Assembly (NCBI RefSeq): GCF_008728835.1
Contig: NZ_CP042582.1
Location: forward strand, 2,259,001 to 2,323,000
Length of the DNA stretch: 64,000 bases
Direction: 5' to 3'
Source: Hypericibacter adhaerens
GTDB lineage: Bacteria; Pseudomonadota; Alphaproteobacteria; Dongiales; Dongiaceae
A model generated the notes under the pieces. That model had not been told where the DNA came from and made no database searches. It was given only the letters and a program-made list of their open reading frames with translations. Both the position numbers and the translations under genes were made by a program. Positions within the stretch are counted from its first letter, which is position 1. Each line of letters begins with the position of its first letter. Below are positions 51,861 through 63,862 of the stretch, in pieces.

Positions 51861-53026
51861 GGGCCGCTCGCTGCCGGGCGCAGGTCTTTACCTTGCCAGA
51901 GGGTCTCATACACCTTCGAGATGCCGTCGGCTTCGCCTTCGAGCGGAAACAGGGTGGTCGCGCGCTGGCGGCTGACGGCGCTCATGGCGGGCAGCCGGTC
52001 GGGCTGCGACATCACCTTCTCGAGGGCCGCCGTCAGGCTGTCGGCGTCGCCCGGCTCGGCGAGGAAGCCGTTCCGGTCTTCCTCGATCATCGCCTCGTAG
52101 TTGCCCGTGCGGGTCGCGACCACCGCGGCACCCGACGCCATCGCCTCGAGGATCGTCACGCCATAGGGCTCGTAGCGGGCCGCGGCCACGACGATCGACA
52201 GGCGGCGGTACCAGGCCGGGATCTCGGCCCATTCCACCTCGCCCAGGAAGCGGATGCGCGACGAGAGGCCGGCGGCTTCGATCCGGGCGACAAGCCCGGC
52301 CTTGAAGGCCCGGTCTCGGATCTTGCAGGGACCGACGATCACCGCGGTGAAGTCGGGAAAGCGGGGAAGGAGCCGCAGCATCGCCTCGACGAAGAGGTCC
52401 GTGCCCTTGCCGCGGCGCACGCGTCCGAGGATGCCGATGCCGTAGCGGCCCGGCAAACGGGTCTCCGCCCATTCCTGTGCGCGATCGGCCGGCGGCCGGA
52501 AGAACCGCGTATCGACGCCGTGCGGCACGATCCCCGCCACGTTGGGCCTGAGGCTCGCCGCGCGCTTCGAGGTGGCGATGACGGCATCGGCCTGGGCGAT
52601 CAGGAAGCGCGGCCAGAAGGAGTGCACATGCTGCGCCACCGACGTGAAGACGATCCGGATGGGAAGCCGCAGCAGATCGCGGGCGAGCCAGGCGACCTGC
52701 AGCTCGACATTCCGCCGCACATGCCAGATGCGGAATGGCCGGCCCGCGGGCGGGCGGCGCGAGGCGGCGAGCGCCGCCAGCAGGGAATGCGCCGAGCGGA
52801 AATCCGGCAGAGGCTTTCCGACCAGCCAGAGCCGGTGACGGTCTGCCTGCAGCGGCAGGAGGACGCCGATCGTGGTCGAGACGCCGGTATAGTTCCGGTG
52901 GAGATTGGTGACGATCAGCTCCGGATCGGACACGGCCGCGCGCGCGGAGCCGAAATGCGGGTTCGCCGCTTCAGATGACACGGGCGCGCCCGCTTTCCTG
53001 CGTCGCACCGACCGGCGGAGGCGCAT
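51857..53026 (-). CDS. Family 4 glycosyltransferase
   Basis: A 389-residue GT-B glycosyltransferase. The donor-binding half is clear: GIGILGRVRRGKGTDLFVEA for the phosphate loop and ARYEPYGVTILEAMASGAAV for the GT4 E-x7-E motif. The N-terminal half includes VPHGVDTRFFRPP at the domain junction. The start is taken at 53026; a GTG at 52981 inside a basic leader is an alternative. It sits upstream of the ligase-like gene on the same strand and probably acts in the same polysaccharide pathway. Confidence 0.88.
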   Translation of the reverse strand: MRLRRSVRRRKAGAPVSSEAANPHFGSARAAVSDPELIVTNLHRNYTGVSTTIGVLLPLQADRHRLWLVGKPLPDFRSAHSLLAALAASRRPPAGRPFRIWHVRRNVELQVAWLARDLLRLPIRIVFTSVAQHVHSFWPRFLIAQADAVIATSKRAASLRPNVAGIVPHGVDTRFFRPPADRAQEWAETRLPGRYGIGILGRVRRGKGTDLFVEAMLRLLPRFPDFTAVIVGPCKIRDRAFKAGLVARIEAAGLSSRIRFLGEVEWAEIPAWYRRLSIVVAAARYEPYGVTILEAMASGAAVVATRTGNYEAMIEEDRNGFLAEPGDADSLTAALEKVMSQPDRLPAMSAVSRQRATTLFPLEGEADGISKVYETLWQGKDLRPAASGP

Positions 53027-53176
53027 CGAGACAGCGACGGTTGTCCTGGTCGGGGCTGAGACAAGTCATGAAATCGCACGGCCTCGCGGGTCGAGATGCA
53101 TCCGGCGGGTCAGGAACGGAAAAGGTCATGACGGAATTCGAAGCGAGCCCGAACGAGCTTCCGCAAGCCACGAGCG

Positions 53177-53923
53177 CTAGCGGCTGGCGACCTTGTCACG
53201 CCAATTCGCCATGATACGCAAACGCCGCAAAAGGCCAAGATCGGCCGGCAATCCGACATCGGCCAGCGCGATCATCACGGCTTCGCTGCCGTTCGCCTCC
53301 CAGTAGGAACCGCTGGGCGAAGGCCGTTGTCGGCTGGGCGCGGGGTCGGGGCCGAACTGAATGCCGATTCGTTCGAGTGGCAGGCGCGCGCCCCAGCTGT
53401 CGTGAATGGCCCGGTCGACACGGATATTTCCGTGCGCCGGATTGGAGCTTCGCAAGCTGTAATCGTGAAAGGCCGCGAAATGCGGTCGGCGATTGAGGCT
53501 GTATATCGATTGGATGTCCTTGCGGACGAATTCATAGTCGTGATTGGCGTCGATGAGGATCGTATTGATCCGATAGTCGAGCCGATGAGCTTGCGCAAAT
53601 TCCTTGAGCGTCCCGGCGAAGAAGATCGGCGCCGAGCGATCGCCGACACGATCGAGGACTGTTTTCGTCAGATCGATGTAGGCCTGGTTTATGTCGATGA
53701 CATGGAAGGGCCAACCCAGCTGCTCGCAGAGATGCCCCAGCACGATCGTCGAACCCCCGGAAAAGCATCCGACCTCGACGATACCTTGCCCCTTGTGTCG
53801 ATTTTCGAGGATTCGTCTGTACAGATCGGCGTGGAAGCAAGCCGATGTCTGGGGTTGATGGCCCGGCACCGAGCTGGCGATTTTCTTTCGCTCCAGGAGA
53901 TCCTCGGGAAGGTCCTCGGCCAT
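53177..53923 (-). CDS. Class I SAM methyltransferase, CmcI/Methyltransf_24-like
   Basis: A 248-residue protein with a SAM-binding motif GIVEVGCFSGGSTIVLGHLC and an acidic strand end (FHVIDINQAYIDLT). The segment INTILIDANHDYEFVRKDIQ is typical of methyltransferases found in surface-polysaccharide and cephalosporin-hydroxylase-like families. Two basic tails flank the core. It is on the same strand as the glycosyltransferase and ligase genes, with 150 bp between, so it may methylate a sugar of the same polymer. Confidence 0.78.
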   Translation of the reverse strand: MAEDLPEDLLERKKIASSVPGHQPQTSACFHADLYRRILENRHKGQGIVEVGCFSGGSTIVLGHLCEQLGWPFHVIDINQAYIDLTKTVLDRVGDRSAPIFFAGTLKEFAQAHRLDYRINTILIDANHDYEFVRKDIQSIYSLNRRPHFAAFHDYSLRSSNPAHGNIRVDRAIHDSWGARLPLERIGIQFGPDPAPSRQRPSPSGSYWEANGSEAVMIALADVGLPADLGLLRRLRIMANWRDKVASR

Positions 53924-54083
53924 ACCCCATTTCCTGCCATAGAGAGCCGGGGAGGCTCGCAGGGCTCATCTTGTCCGGCTGGCGAGGCCCGCGGATGCCG
54001 GCCGTTCGAGCCGGCCGGCCTATTATCCCGTGTTTCGCTGCCAAGTCGCGCGGCGAGCTTCTTTGCGGGATTTCCGATGGATC

Positions 54084-54157
54084 TGGAGGCCCGGACCGGA
54101 ATCGAACCGATGTACGAGGATTTGCAGTCCTCTGCATAGCCACTCTGCCACCGGGCC
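54084..54157 (-). tRNA. tRNA-Cys (GCA)
   Basis: A 74-nt cloverleaf on the minus strand. The acceptor arms GGCCCGG and CCGGGCC pair fully, the anticodon stem AGAGGA...TCCTC closes a loop with anticodon GCA, and the T arm reads CCGGTTCGATTCCGG-like with a genomically encoded CCA end. No other tRNA is in the window. Confidence 0.95.
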
Positions 54158-54389
54158 GGAGGCATCCGGGGGTGCGCCCGGCGCTGCGGGCGCCCCACCG
54201 GGCGGACCGCGATGTTTAGCGATGGGCCCGGGCAGGGTCAAGGCATGGGGTGGGGCTGCGGGACGGCGCTCCTCGGGCAGATTGTCTCGGCCCCCGGCGC
54301 CATTGTATATCCGCAGGCGGCCGCGCCCCGCGGGAAGCCGGTTCCGCCGATTCCAGCAGGGGGAGCGCGACAGGTCGGGAGAGGAATTC

Positions 54390-55040
54390 ATGGATTACAC
54401 GGCCCTGCGCCGGCGCATGGTGGAAAGCCAGCTGCGCACCAACAAGATCACCGATGAGACCGTGCTCGAGGCCATGGGCGAGGTGCCGCGCGAGCTCTTC
54501 GTGCCCCGCGCCCTCAAGAGCGTGGCCTATCTCGACGAGGATCTGCAGATCGCGCCGGGCCGTTACCTGATGGAACCGATGGTGCTGGGCCGGCTCCTCC
54601 AGCTGGCCGAGATCAAGGCGACCGACCTGGCTCTCGTCATCGGCTGCGGCAACGGCTATTCGGCGGCGGTCATGGCGCGCCTGGCGGCAAGTGTCGTGGC
54701 GGTCGAGAGCGACGCCGCGTTGGCGCAGAAGGCCCAGGAGCTGCTGGCGGAGCTCGATGCCACCAATGTGAGCCTGGTCCGCGGGCCCTTGAATGCGGGT
54801 CATCCGGGCCAGGCGCCCTATGACGTCATTCTCTTCGACGGCTCGATCGAGGAGATCCCCGATGTGATCGCCCGGCAGCTCGGGGTGGGCGGCCGGCTGG
54901 TGACGGTGCTGCAGGCGGACGGCCCCGGTCGCGCCGTGCTGGCGACCCGGACCGAGGCCGGCCTGGCCCATCGGGTGGTGTTCGATTGCTCGGTGCCGCG
55001 CCTGCCGGGCTTCGCCAAGGCGCCCAGTTTCGTGTTCTAA
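54390..55040 (+). CDS. Protein-L-isoaspartate methyltransferase-like protein
   Basis: A 216-residue PCMT-family protein. The N-terminal helix reads MVESQLRTNKITDETVLEAM and the SAM motif ALVIGCGNGYSAAVMARLAA has I-G-C-G-N-G in place of the more common G-x-G-x-G. The ATG at 54390 follows GGGAGAGGAATTC; the frame extending upstream to 54030 would cross the tRNA and is rejected. The protein is a short, alphaproteobacterial Pcm-like type often found upstream of tolC, popZ and valS. Here popZ and valS follow directly and no tolC intervenes. Confidence 0.88.
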   Translation: MDYTALRRRMVESQLRTNKITDETVLEAMGEVPRELFVPRALKSVAYLDEDLQIAPGRYLMEPMVLGRLLQLAEIKATDLALVIGCGNGYSAAVMARLAASVVAVESDAALAQKAQELLAELDATNVSLVRGPLNAGHPGQAPYDVILFDGSIEEIPDVIARQLGVGGRLVTVLQADGPGRAVLATRTEAGLAHRVVFDCSVPRLPGFAKAPSFVF

Positions 55041-55233
55041 GACCGACGGGCTGCCGGGCTGCCGGGGGCTTCCCGGACTCGGCCGCGATGGTCTCTATAG
55101 TTTCAAGGTCGCTGGGTTGCCGGCCGCCGCCCGTGCCGTTTTGCCTGGGGCATGTTGCGTTTTATGGTAAATTAACTGTTTACGGCCGAAGACTTGCCAG
55201 TCCCGTGCAATGACGCGCGGTAAGGAGCCCCCC

Positions 55234-56079
55234 ATGAATCAGGCCCGTGGCGCGCAAGAACCGACCATGGAGGAGATTCTCTCCTCCATCCGCCGCATCA
55301 TCTCGGAAGACGGGAAGCGGGCCGGGGACACCGCGGAGCCACCGGCGGCCGAGCCCGAGCCGGTCGCGCTCAAGGCGGAGCCACCCGCGGCCGAGCCTGC
55401 GGCCGATGCAGACGATGTCCTGGAACTGACCGAGGTTGCGCCCGAGGAGGAGCCGGCCGAGCCGGAACCGCTGGAACTGGTCGAGGAAGTGGCGGCGCCG
55501 AGCCTGGCCGAGCCGGAAACGGCCCTCGAGCCGGTCGCCCCGCCGCCCGCGGCTGCAACACCTGCCATGGCGCCCGTGCCCAAGGCCGCCCCGGTGCCGC
55601 CCCCGGAACCCGTTCCACCCCCGGCGCCCGTGCCGCCGCCGGTAACAGCCGCGCCATTGCCCGAGCCAGAGCCCGAACCGGAGCCGGTTCCCGAGCCGGA
55701 GCCTGAACCCGAGCCTGAGCCTGAAGCCGAACCTGAGATAGAGCACCCGGGCGAGGCCCTGGAGATTTCCGTGACACCGCCACCGCCCGTGACACCCTCC
55801 CGCCCGACGCCCCAGCCCTCCCTGGCGGGGAGCAGCCGCCTGATGTCCGAGGCGACCGAGATCGCGTCCTCGGCGGCCCTGTCGGTATTGGCGCAGGTGG
55901 TTCAGCCCGGCCGCGGCTTCACCGAGGAAGGCCGCCGCATGGTCGACCAGATCATGCGGGAACGGCTCGAGGCGCATCTGCGCGAATGGCTCGATACCAA
56001 CCTGCCGGGGCTGGTGGAGCGGATCGTGCGCGAAGAGATCGCGCGGCTGGTCGAACGCTCGCTCGGCAGCAGGGGCTAG
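55234..56079 (+). CDS. popZ: PopZ/DUF2497 polar organiser protein
   Basis: A 281-residue protein with the layout of PopZ: a conserved N-terminal helix (EPTMEEILSSIRRIISEDGK), a long Pro/Glu/Ala-rich acidic linker (about residues 30-185), and a C-terminal helical oligomerisation module (RLMSEATEIASSAALSVLAQ, then RMVDQIMRERLEAHLREWLD and VERIVREEIARLVERSLG). PopZ forms a polar matrix that anchors chromosome centromeres in alphaproteobacteria. The ATG at 55234 follows AAGGAGCCCCCC. The linker here is longer than in Caulobacter. valS follows, as in many relatives. Confidence 0.9.
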   Translation: MNQARGAQEPTMEEILSSIRRIISEDGKRAGDTAEPPAAEPEPVALKAEPPAAEPAADADDVLELTEVAPEEEPAEPEPLELVEEVAAPSLAEPETALEPVAPPPAAATPAMAPVPKAAPVPPPEPVPPPAPVPPPVTAAPLPEPEPEPEPVPEPEPEPEPEPEAEPEIEHPGEALEISVTPPPPVTPSRPTPQPSLAGSSRLMSEATEIASSAALSVLAQVVQPGRGFTEEGRRMVDQIMRERLEAHLREWLDTNLPGLVERIVREEIARLVERSLGSRG

Positions 56080-56289
56080 CGCCGGCCGCGGCCGGACCGA
56101 CCGTCCGGCGGGCGCGGGTTTCGTTAACCCTGCCGAGATTCCCGGCTTCGCGCGCCCCTTCCCGCGGCGCCGCGAGGGGTTGCGTCCGACCCCTGTCGGG
56201 GGCTAATCCCCTGCCTTCGTCCCGTATCGGCCCGCTCCCGGCCGGGCCCGCCCTGCCTCGATCCCGTCAATCAAGGAAACGCCCCGACC

Positions 56290-58935
<2,646 letters not shown>

Positions 58936-58945
58936 CCCCTTAACG

Positions 58946-59025
58946 GTCATCCCCGCGAAAGCGGGGATCCATGTTGATCCAGCACCATGAACTGAAAGTT
59001 GGATCCCCGCTTTCGCGGGGATGAC
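58946..59025. repeat. REP-type paired inverted repeat (copy 4)
   Basis: GTCATCCCCGCGAAAGCGGG and GGATCCCCGCTTTCGCGGGG enclose about 30 bp with CCAGCACCATGAAC. It lies between convergent valS and the aminotransferase gene and could end both transcripts. Confidence 0.92.
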
Positions 59026-59037
59026 GATTGGGGGCCG

Positions 59038-60279
59038 TTATCCCTTCGCGATCACGCTGTCCAGCGCCTCGAGCGCACGGGCAAGTTCGTCCGCGCTGTT
59101 GTAGTGGGCGAGCCCGATGCGCACGACGCCGTCCTGAGGCGCCGTGCCCAGCGCGTCGATGCAGCGCTTGGCGTAGAAATCACCATAGCCGATCGCGATC
59201 TTCCGCGCGTTGAGCGCCTCCGCGATCCGGCGCGAGCTCATGCCCTCGACCGTGAAGGAGATCGTGGGCGCCCGCCTGCCGTCGGCGCGCGCCTGGCCGA
59301 TGAGGCGCACTTTCTTCCGTTCGCGCAGGAAATCGAGCGTCTGGTTGGCGAGCGCTTCCTCGTGCCGGGCGATGAGCTCGTAGACGCGCCGCGCGCGGGC
59401 CAGGAAGCTGTTCTCCGGCGTCTTGAAATGATGGGCGTAGAGCGCATCGAAATAATCGGCGATGCCCGTCAGGCCGGCGGTGAACTCGTGGTTGACGCCG
59501 CCGGGCAGGAGCTTCAGCGGGATCTCGTCCTCGCCGATGAAGAAGTGATTGAGGCCGCGGGCCTTCAGCAGATGCTCGCGCTTGCCATAGAGCAGGCCCT
59601 GATGCGGACCGAACACCTTGTAGAGGCTGAAGGCGTAGAAATCGACGTCGAGCGCCTTGACGTCGACATGGCGGTGCGGCGCGCAGGCGACGCCGTCGAC
59701 CATGACCAGCGCGCCCGCCTGATGAATGCGTCGGGCCAGCCGCGCCACGTCATGGATCGTGGCGACGATGTTGGAGCAGTGGGTGAAGCAGACGAGGCGC
59801 GTGCGCGGCCCCAGCAGCCGCTCGAGAGCCGTTTCGTCGAGCTCGCCCGTGACCGGATCGATCTGCCATTCGCGGATCACCACGCCGTCGTCGGCGAGCC
59901 GCCGCCAGGCGCCGATATTGGCCTCATGATCCTGGTTGGTGACGATGACCTCGTCGCCGGGCCGGAACCAATGCCGGATCGCCTGCATCAGCAGAAAGAC
60001 ATTGAGCGTGGTGGAGGGGCCGATCGAGACTTCCTCGGGCTCGGCGTTGATCATCTCCGCCATCTGCCGGCGGCCGGCCGCGATGCGCGCCGCGGCATCG
60101 GCCGAGGGGCCGAAATCCCAGCTCGGCTGGATCTGGACCTCGCGCATATAAGCGGTGACGCGGTCGATCACGCTCTGCGGCACATAGGAGCCGCCGGCGT
60201 TCTCCAGCATGATCCAGCCATTGCCGAGCGGCGGAAATTGGCGGCGCACGAAATCCAGGTCGAGGAGGGGGCGGGTCAT
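59038..60279 (-). CDS. Class V PLP aminotransferase, cysteine-desulfurase-like
   Basis: A 413-residue fold-type I enzyme of the NifS/IscS-like class V family. The PLP lysine is K221 in AFSLYKVFGPHQG, with the aspartate D195 in MVDGVACAPHR and a serine-rich loop at IGPSTTLNVF. The active-site cysteine loop of true desulfurases near residue 330-350 is not clearly present, so it may be a kynureninase-like or selenocysteine-lyase-like aminotransferase rather than a desulfurase. It is convergent with valS, with the REP element between. The substrate is not assigned. Confidence 0.87.
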   Translation of the reverse strand: MTRPLLDLDFVRRQFPPLGNGWIMLENAGGSYVPQSVIDRVTAYMREVQIQPSWDFGPSADAAARIAAGRRQMAEMINAEPEEVSIGPSTTLNVFLLMQAIRHWFRPGDEVIVTNQDHEANIGAWRRLADDGVVIREWQIDPVTGELDETALERLLGPRTRLVCFTHCSNIVATIHDVARLARRIHQAGALVMVDGVACAPHRHVDVKALDVDFYAFSLYKVFGPHQGLLYGKREHLLKARGLNHFFIGEDEIPLKLLPGGVNHEFTAGLTGIADYFDALYAHHFKTPENSFLARARRVYELIARHEEALANQTLDFLRERKKVRLIGQARADGRRAPTISFTVEGMSSRRIAEALNARKIAIGYGDFYAKRCIDALGTAPQDGVVRIGLAHYNSADELARALEALDSVIAKG

Positions 60280-60404
60280 GGAGAGGGACTTTGTCTGGAA
60301 AAGGAGGGCGGGCGAGGCTAGCGGGCCGCTTCGCGCAGGGTCAAGGGAGCGGGCTTCCCGGTCGCCATCTTTACGCGCGCGCGGGGCCGCCCGATGATGG
60401 CGGC

Positions 60405-61064
60405 ATGCGTGGGCTGGTCGGGCTTTCGCTGTTGTGCCTGGTCCTGGCGCCCATGGCGGCGGCGGGCGCGGCCTCCTTCACCCGCGAAGGGTTGACCTTC
60501 AGCGACGAGCTGGGCGGCTTCCGGCTCGTCTCCGTCACCGGCACCGGACGTCTCGAGGATCCCTTCGTCGTGGTGGAAGAGATCGGCGGCCAGGGGCCGG
60601 CCATCCTGCTGATCACCGGCCTCAGGCCCGAATTCGGCAATCGCTGCGGCACCCAGCATCTGACCGGCTTTGCCATGACCAAGCTGGTGCGGAATGTCGG
60701 GAACCAGCCCTGGCATGATTTCCGGATGGAGCTGCGCGAGAACGAGCGCTATGCCAGCCCCTATGGCGACGGGCTTTCCTTCGGGCAGGCCGCCACAGGG
60801 CGCACGGTCGAATCCAGCACCTTCCATCAGGCCCGCGTCATCGACGAGCCTTATGACGGCCTGGCCTTCGAGGATGGCGAGGTTCCGCCCGGCGCCGCGG
60901 CGGATTTCCATTTCCTCATCACCGACGAGACCCCGGCCTGGCGGATCCTTCTGATCCAGGATCTGTCGCCGCCCACCGCGGCGCTGCCGCCGCGTGAAGA
61001 GCCGGCACAGCCGGCCGCGTGGCCGCATCCGATGCTGGCGCAGCGACCCGAAGCGGCGCCCTGA
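60405..61064 (+). CDS. Exported protein of unknown function
   Basis: A 219-residue protein with a signal peptide (RGLVGLSLLCLVLAPMAAAG) cut near AGAASF. The mature part is beta-rich and carries DELGGFRLVSVTGTGRLEDP and GDGLSFGQAATGRTVESSTF, a pattern I do not connect to a named family. The start ATG at 60405 fits the signal; the frame continues upstream to 60291 without one. It sits alone between the class V aminotransferase and ilvD. Confidence 0.78.
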   Translation: MRGLVGLSLLCLVLAPMAAAGAASFTREGLTFSDELGGFRLVSVTGTGRLEDPFVVVEEIGGQGPAILLITGLRPEFGNRCGTQHLTGFAMTKLVRNVGNQPWHDFRMELRENERYASPYGDGLSFGQAATGRTVESSTFHQARVIDEPYDGLAFEDGEVPPGAAADFHFLITDETPAWRILLIQDLSPPTAALPPREEPAQPAAWPHPMLAQRPEAAP

Positions 61065-61188
61065 CCCGATCCCGGCGCAGGGCTGGATTGCGGCCTCTGG
61101 GGGCTGGCGAGGCTTCCGGGGCGCCGGTAAGGTGACGCACGCAAGCCCTTGAGAGAGCAAGGTTCACCCAGAGCGAAGGCCTGCCCCC

Positions 61189-62910
61189 ATGACCGCGACA
61201 TTCGACAAGAGCAAGCTGCCCAGCCGCTACGTCTCCGTCGGTCCCCAGAGCGCACCGCATCGGTCCTACTACTATGCGATGGGCATGACCGAGAAGGAGA
61301 TCGCCCAGCCCTTCGTCGGTGTGGCGACGACCTGGAACGAGGCGGCGCCCTGCAACATCGCGCTGATGCGCCAGGCGCAGGCGGTGAAGAAGGGCGTGAA
61401 GGCGGGCGGCGGCACGCCGCGCGAGTTCACCACCATCACCGTGACCGACGGCATCGCCATGGGCCATGCCGGCATGAAATCCTCGCTGGTGAGCCGCGAG
61501 GTGATCGCGGATTCGGTCGAGCTCACCATGCGCGGCCATTGCTACGACGCGCTGGTCGGCCTCGCGGGCTGCGACAAGTCGCTGCCGGGCCTGATGATGG
61601 CGATGGTGCGCCTCAACGTGCCCTCGGTCTTCATGTATGGCGGCTCGATCCTGCCCGGCCGGTTCCGCGGCAAGGACGTCACCGTGCAGGACGTGTTCGA
61701 GGCGGTCGGCGCCCATGCGGCGCACAAGATCGACGACAAGGACCTGCACGAGCTCGAATGCGTCGCCTGTCCTTCGGCGGGCTCCTGCGGCGGGCAGTTC
61801 ACCGCCAACACCATGGCCTGCGTCTCCGAGGCGATCGGCCTCGCCATCCCGGGCTCGGCGGGCGCGCCGGCGCCCTATGACTCGCGCGACGCCTATGCCG
61901 AGGCTTCCGGCCAGACGGTGATGGATCTCATCAAGAGCCAGCTCCGTCCCCGCGACATCGTCACCCGCAAGGCGCTGGAGAACGCCGCGATGGTGGTGGC
62001 GGCCTCGGGCGGCTCGACCAATGCCGGTCTGCATCTGCCGGCGATCGCGCACGAGGCCGGCATCGAGTTCGATCTCCACGATGTCTGCGAAATCTTCCGC
62101 AAGACGCCCTATATCGCCGATCTCAAGCCGGGCGGACGCTATGTCGCCAAGGATATGTACGAGATCGGCGGCGTGCCGATCCTGATGAAGGCGCTGCTGG
62201 ATGGCGGCTACCTCCATGGCGACTGCATCACCGTCACCGGCAAGACCGTGGCGGAGAACCTCGCCGCGGTGGAGTTCCCCAAGAACCAGGACGTGATCCT
62301 GCCGACCTCGGCGCCGCTCTCGCCGACCGGCGGCGTGGTGGGGCTGAAGGGCAACCTGGCGCCGCAGGGGGCCATCGTGAAGGTCGCCGGCATGAAGAAG
62401 CAGCAGTTCACCGGCCCCGCCCGCTGCTTCGACTGCGAGGAGGATTGCTTCAAGGCGGTGCAGGAGCGCCGCTACAAGGAGGGCGAGGTGCTGGTGATCC
62501 GCTATGAGGGCCCGCGCGGCGGCCCCGGCATGCGCGAGATGCTGGCGACGACGGCCGCCCTCTACGGCCAGGGCATGGGCGACAAGCTGGCGCTCATCAC
62601 CGACGGGCGCTTCTCGGGCGCCACGCGCGGCTTCTGCATCGGCCATGTCGGCCCCGAGGCCGCGGTCGGCGGACCGATCGGCCTGCTCAAGGATGGCGAT
62701 GTGATCACCATCGACGCGGTGGCGGGTGTCCTCAGCGTCGCCCTCAGCGATGCCGAGCTGGCGGCGCGCAAGAAGAGCTGGAAGCCGCGCCGCCACGACT
62801 ACCAGTCCGGTGCCATCTGGCGCTATGCCCAGACCGTGGGCGACGCCGAGAAGGGCGCCGTCTGCCATCCCGGCGGCAAGGCCGAGACCCACAGCTTCGC
62901 GGACATCTGA
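61189..62910 (+). CDS. ilvD: Dihydroxy-acid dehydratase (IlvD/Edd family)
   Basis: A 573-residue dehydratase. The iron-sulfur ligands are C55 (EAAPCNIAL), C128 ([10 protein letters not shown]) and C200 ([17 protein letters not shown]), the pattern of 2Fe-2S IlvD/Edd enzymes. The catalytic K130 follows C128 in GCDKSLPG, and the C-terminal half carries [20 protein letters not shown]. IlvD makes 2-oxoisovalerate in branched-chain amino acid synthesis. The sugar-acid dehydratases of the same family are the main alternative. The start ATG at 61189 has a weak site. Confidence 0.93.
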   Translation: MTATFDKSKLPSRYVSVGPQSAPHRSYYYAMGMTEKEIAQPFVGVATTWNEAAPCNIALMRQAQAVKKGVKAGGGTPREFTTITVTDGIAMGHAGMKSSLVSREVIADSVELTMRGHCYDALVGLAGCDKSLPGLMMAMVRLNVPSVFMYGGSILPGRFRGKDVTVQDVFEAVGAHAAHKIDDKDLHELECVACPSAGSCGGQFTANTMACVSEAIGLAIPGSAGAPAPYDSRDAYAEASGQTVMDLIKSQLRPRDIVTRKALENAAMVVAASGGSTNAGLHLPAIAHEAGIEFDLHDVCEIFRKTPYIADLKPGGRYVAKDMYEIGGVPILMKALLDGGYLHGDCITVTGKTVAENLAAVEFPKNQDVILPTSAPLSPTGGVVGLKGNLAPQGAIVKVAGMKKQQFTGPARCFDCEEDCFKAVQERRYKEGEVLVIRYEGPRGGPGMREMLATTAALYGQGMGDKLALITDGRFSGATRGFCIGHVGPEAAVGGPIGLLKDGDVITIDAVAGVLSVALSDAELAARKKSWKPRRHDYQSGAIWRYAQTVGDAEKGAVCHPGGKAETHSFADI

Positions 62911-62962
62911 GCCGCCCCGCCCGGAGCTCGGGCGGGCGATCGAGGAAACCCCTGGGACGGAC

Positions 62963-63856
62963 ATGCCGGAGCAGAACCGTTCCCTGGGCTTCCTGCTGCT
63001 GGCGACGGCGACCGGCTTCACCGCCACCGCCGGCATGCTGCTGCGCTGGTTCGACGAGCCGGCGCCATGGCGCGCGATCTTCTACCGGGCGCTCTTCTTC
63101 GCGCTGACGCTCATCGTCTGGGTCGCCGTGACCCGCCGGGGACGGATGATCGAGGCGATGCGCAGCGTCAATGCCAACGGCCTGCTCTGCGCGCTGGTCT
63201 TCTCGATCTCGACCATTTGCTTCATCTTCGGGCTGTTCTACACGACCGTCGCCCGCACCACCTTCCTCAACGGGCTGACGCCGCTCCTGACCGCCTTGCT
63301 CGGCTGGTTCGCGCTGCGCGAGCGCGTCTCGGCCGCCACCTGGATGGCGATCCTGCTGGCGCTGGTCGGCGTCACCATGATGACGTCGGACGACCTGACC
63401 GGCGGCAATCTGCTGGGCGACGGGCTGGCGCTGGGCTCCTCGCTGACGACGGCGGCGATGTATGTGCTGATCCGCCGGGCCCGCGCGATCGACATGCTGC
63501 CTTCCTTCATCGTCGCCGCCTTCATGACCGCGGCCATGGCGGCGCCCTGGATCGAGGATTTTGCGATCTCGCTGCACGATCTCGCCGTCTGCGCGGCGCT
63601 CGGGATCTTCCAGCTCGGCTTCCAATACGTGCTGGTGACGATGGGCGTGCGGCATCTGCCGGCGGCCGAGGCGGCGCTGACGACCCGGCTCACCCTGATC
63701 TTCGCGCCGCTCTTCGCCTGGATCGGCGCCGGCGAGGTGCCGGGCGAGGCGACCTTGATGGGCGGCTCGGTGATCGTCGCCGCGATCCTGCTGCATGGGT
63801 TCTGGACCTTGCAAGGCGAGGCCCGGCGGGCCAGATTGCGGCCTTCAGGAGGCTGA
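62963..63856 (+). CDS. EamA/DMT-family transporter
   Basis: A 297-residue inner-membrane protein with ten predicted helices in two EamA repeats, each opening with a glycine-rich first helix (GFLLLATATGFTATAGMLLR and DGLALGSSLTTAAMYVLIRR). EamA proteins export amino acids or metabolites. The ATG at 62963 is chosen because the frame before it is only the mirror of ilvD. It lies 52 bp after ilvD and 6 bp before lemA, so it is probably read together with lemA. Confidence 0.9.
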   Translation: MPEQNRSLGFLLLATATGFTATAGMLLRWFDEPAPWRAIFYRALFFALTLIVWVAVTRRGRMIEAMRSVNANGLLCALVFSISTICFIFGLFYTTVARTTFLNGLTPLLTALLGWFALRERVSAATWMAILLALVGVTMMTSDDLTGGNLLGDGLALGSSLTTAAMYVLIRRARAIDMLPSFIVAAFMTAAMAAPWIEDFAISLHDLAVCAALGIFQLGFQYVLVTMGVRHLPAAEAALTTRLTLIFAPLFAWIGAGEVPGEATLMGGSVIVAAILLHGFWTLQGEARRARLRPSGG

Positions 63857-63862
63857 TTCCCG

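Noticed and set aside
54030-54389. Extension of the Pcm-like frame across the tRNA region
   Set aside because: It would overlap tRNA-Cys on the other strand and has no homology-like content. ATG 54390 has a good ribosome site and starts the conserved region.
55167-55183. GTAAA/TTTAC inverted repeat upstream of popZ, possible CtrA or GcrA site
   Set aside because: The arms are only five bases and do not match the TTAA-N7-TTAA consensus well enough to report as a site.
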